From Saprospiraceae bacterium UBA6168 (GTDB lineage: Bacteria > Bacteroidota > Bacteroidia > Chitinophagales > Saprospiraceae), in NCBI GenBank assembly GCA_002435785.1, contig DIUC01000012.1, forward strand, positions 1-6,795: 6,795 nt of DNA, written 5' to 3'. The notes beneath the pieces are model-generated. The model was not told where the DNA came from. It searched no databases and saw only the letters and a program-made list of their open reading frames with translations. Position 1 is the first letter of the stretch, and each line of letters opens with the position of its first letter. Shown here piece by piece: positions 6,766 through 6,795 of this stretch. The position numbers and the translations under genes were made by a program.

Positions 6766-6795
6766 AGTTTGAGAGTTTGAGGGATTGAGAGATTG
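6765..6795. repeat. Octamer tandem repeat starting in the last stop codon
   Basis: Nearly four 8-base units run to the window edge: GAGTTTGA at 6765-6772 and 6773-6780, GGGATTGA at 6781-6788, and GAGATTG at 6789-6795, cut by the end of the window. The first G is the last base of the TAG stop codon. The array probably continues beyond the window. No hairpin is apparent, so it does not look like a terminator. Confidence 0.75.

Overview
The window reads as a stretch of chromosome from a Bacteroidota bacterium. My guess is a Saprospiraceae/Chitinophagia-like lineage, but this is inferred from style and not proven. The evidence is moderate base composition with GC-rich genes and AT-rich spacers, no Shine-Dalgarno sequence ahead of any of the four starts, a Bacteroidota-type set of exported proteins, and short tandem 7-8 base repeats. 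No RNA gene, CRISPR array, insertion sequence, integrase or phage gene was seen.

Layout: four intact genes in two divergent pairs around a 110-base spacer (2928-3037). Leftward come an acetoacetate-CoA ligase (2927 to 933) and, 65 bases after its stop, a secreted DUF1080 / 3-keto-disaccharide hydrolase-family protein (867 to 109). Rightward come a lipoprotein of the UshA-type 5'-nucleotidase/metallophosphatase family (3038 to 4654) and, 77 bases later, a 677-residue exported protein of unknown function (4732 to 6765). The first 108 bases hold no gene I can support.

Functionally this is mostly household and envelope biology. It combines a cytoplasmic acyl-CoA entry step (acetoacetate to acetoacetyl-CoA), a periplasmic or secreted sugar-active protein, a membrane-anchored phosphoesterase, and an envelope protein with a probable C-terminal beta-rich or barrel domain. 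Nothing shows that the four act in one pathway; each same-strand pair may simply share a transcript.

The main points of interest are: (i) a four-copy heptamer tandem repeat inside the acetoacetate-CoA ligase gene, read through as a linker just before its ATP-binding motif, plus related ATTG-containing octamer repeats at the ligase start and across the last stop codon; (ii) a metallophosphatase with altered metal-ligand positions and no recognisable GGDGY nucleoside loop; and (iii) the unrecognised 677-residue exported protein. I do not see a convincing new multi-gene system.
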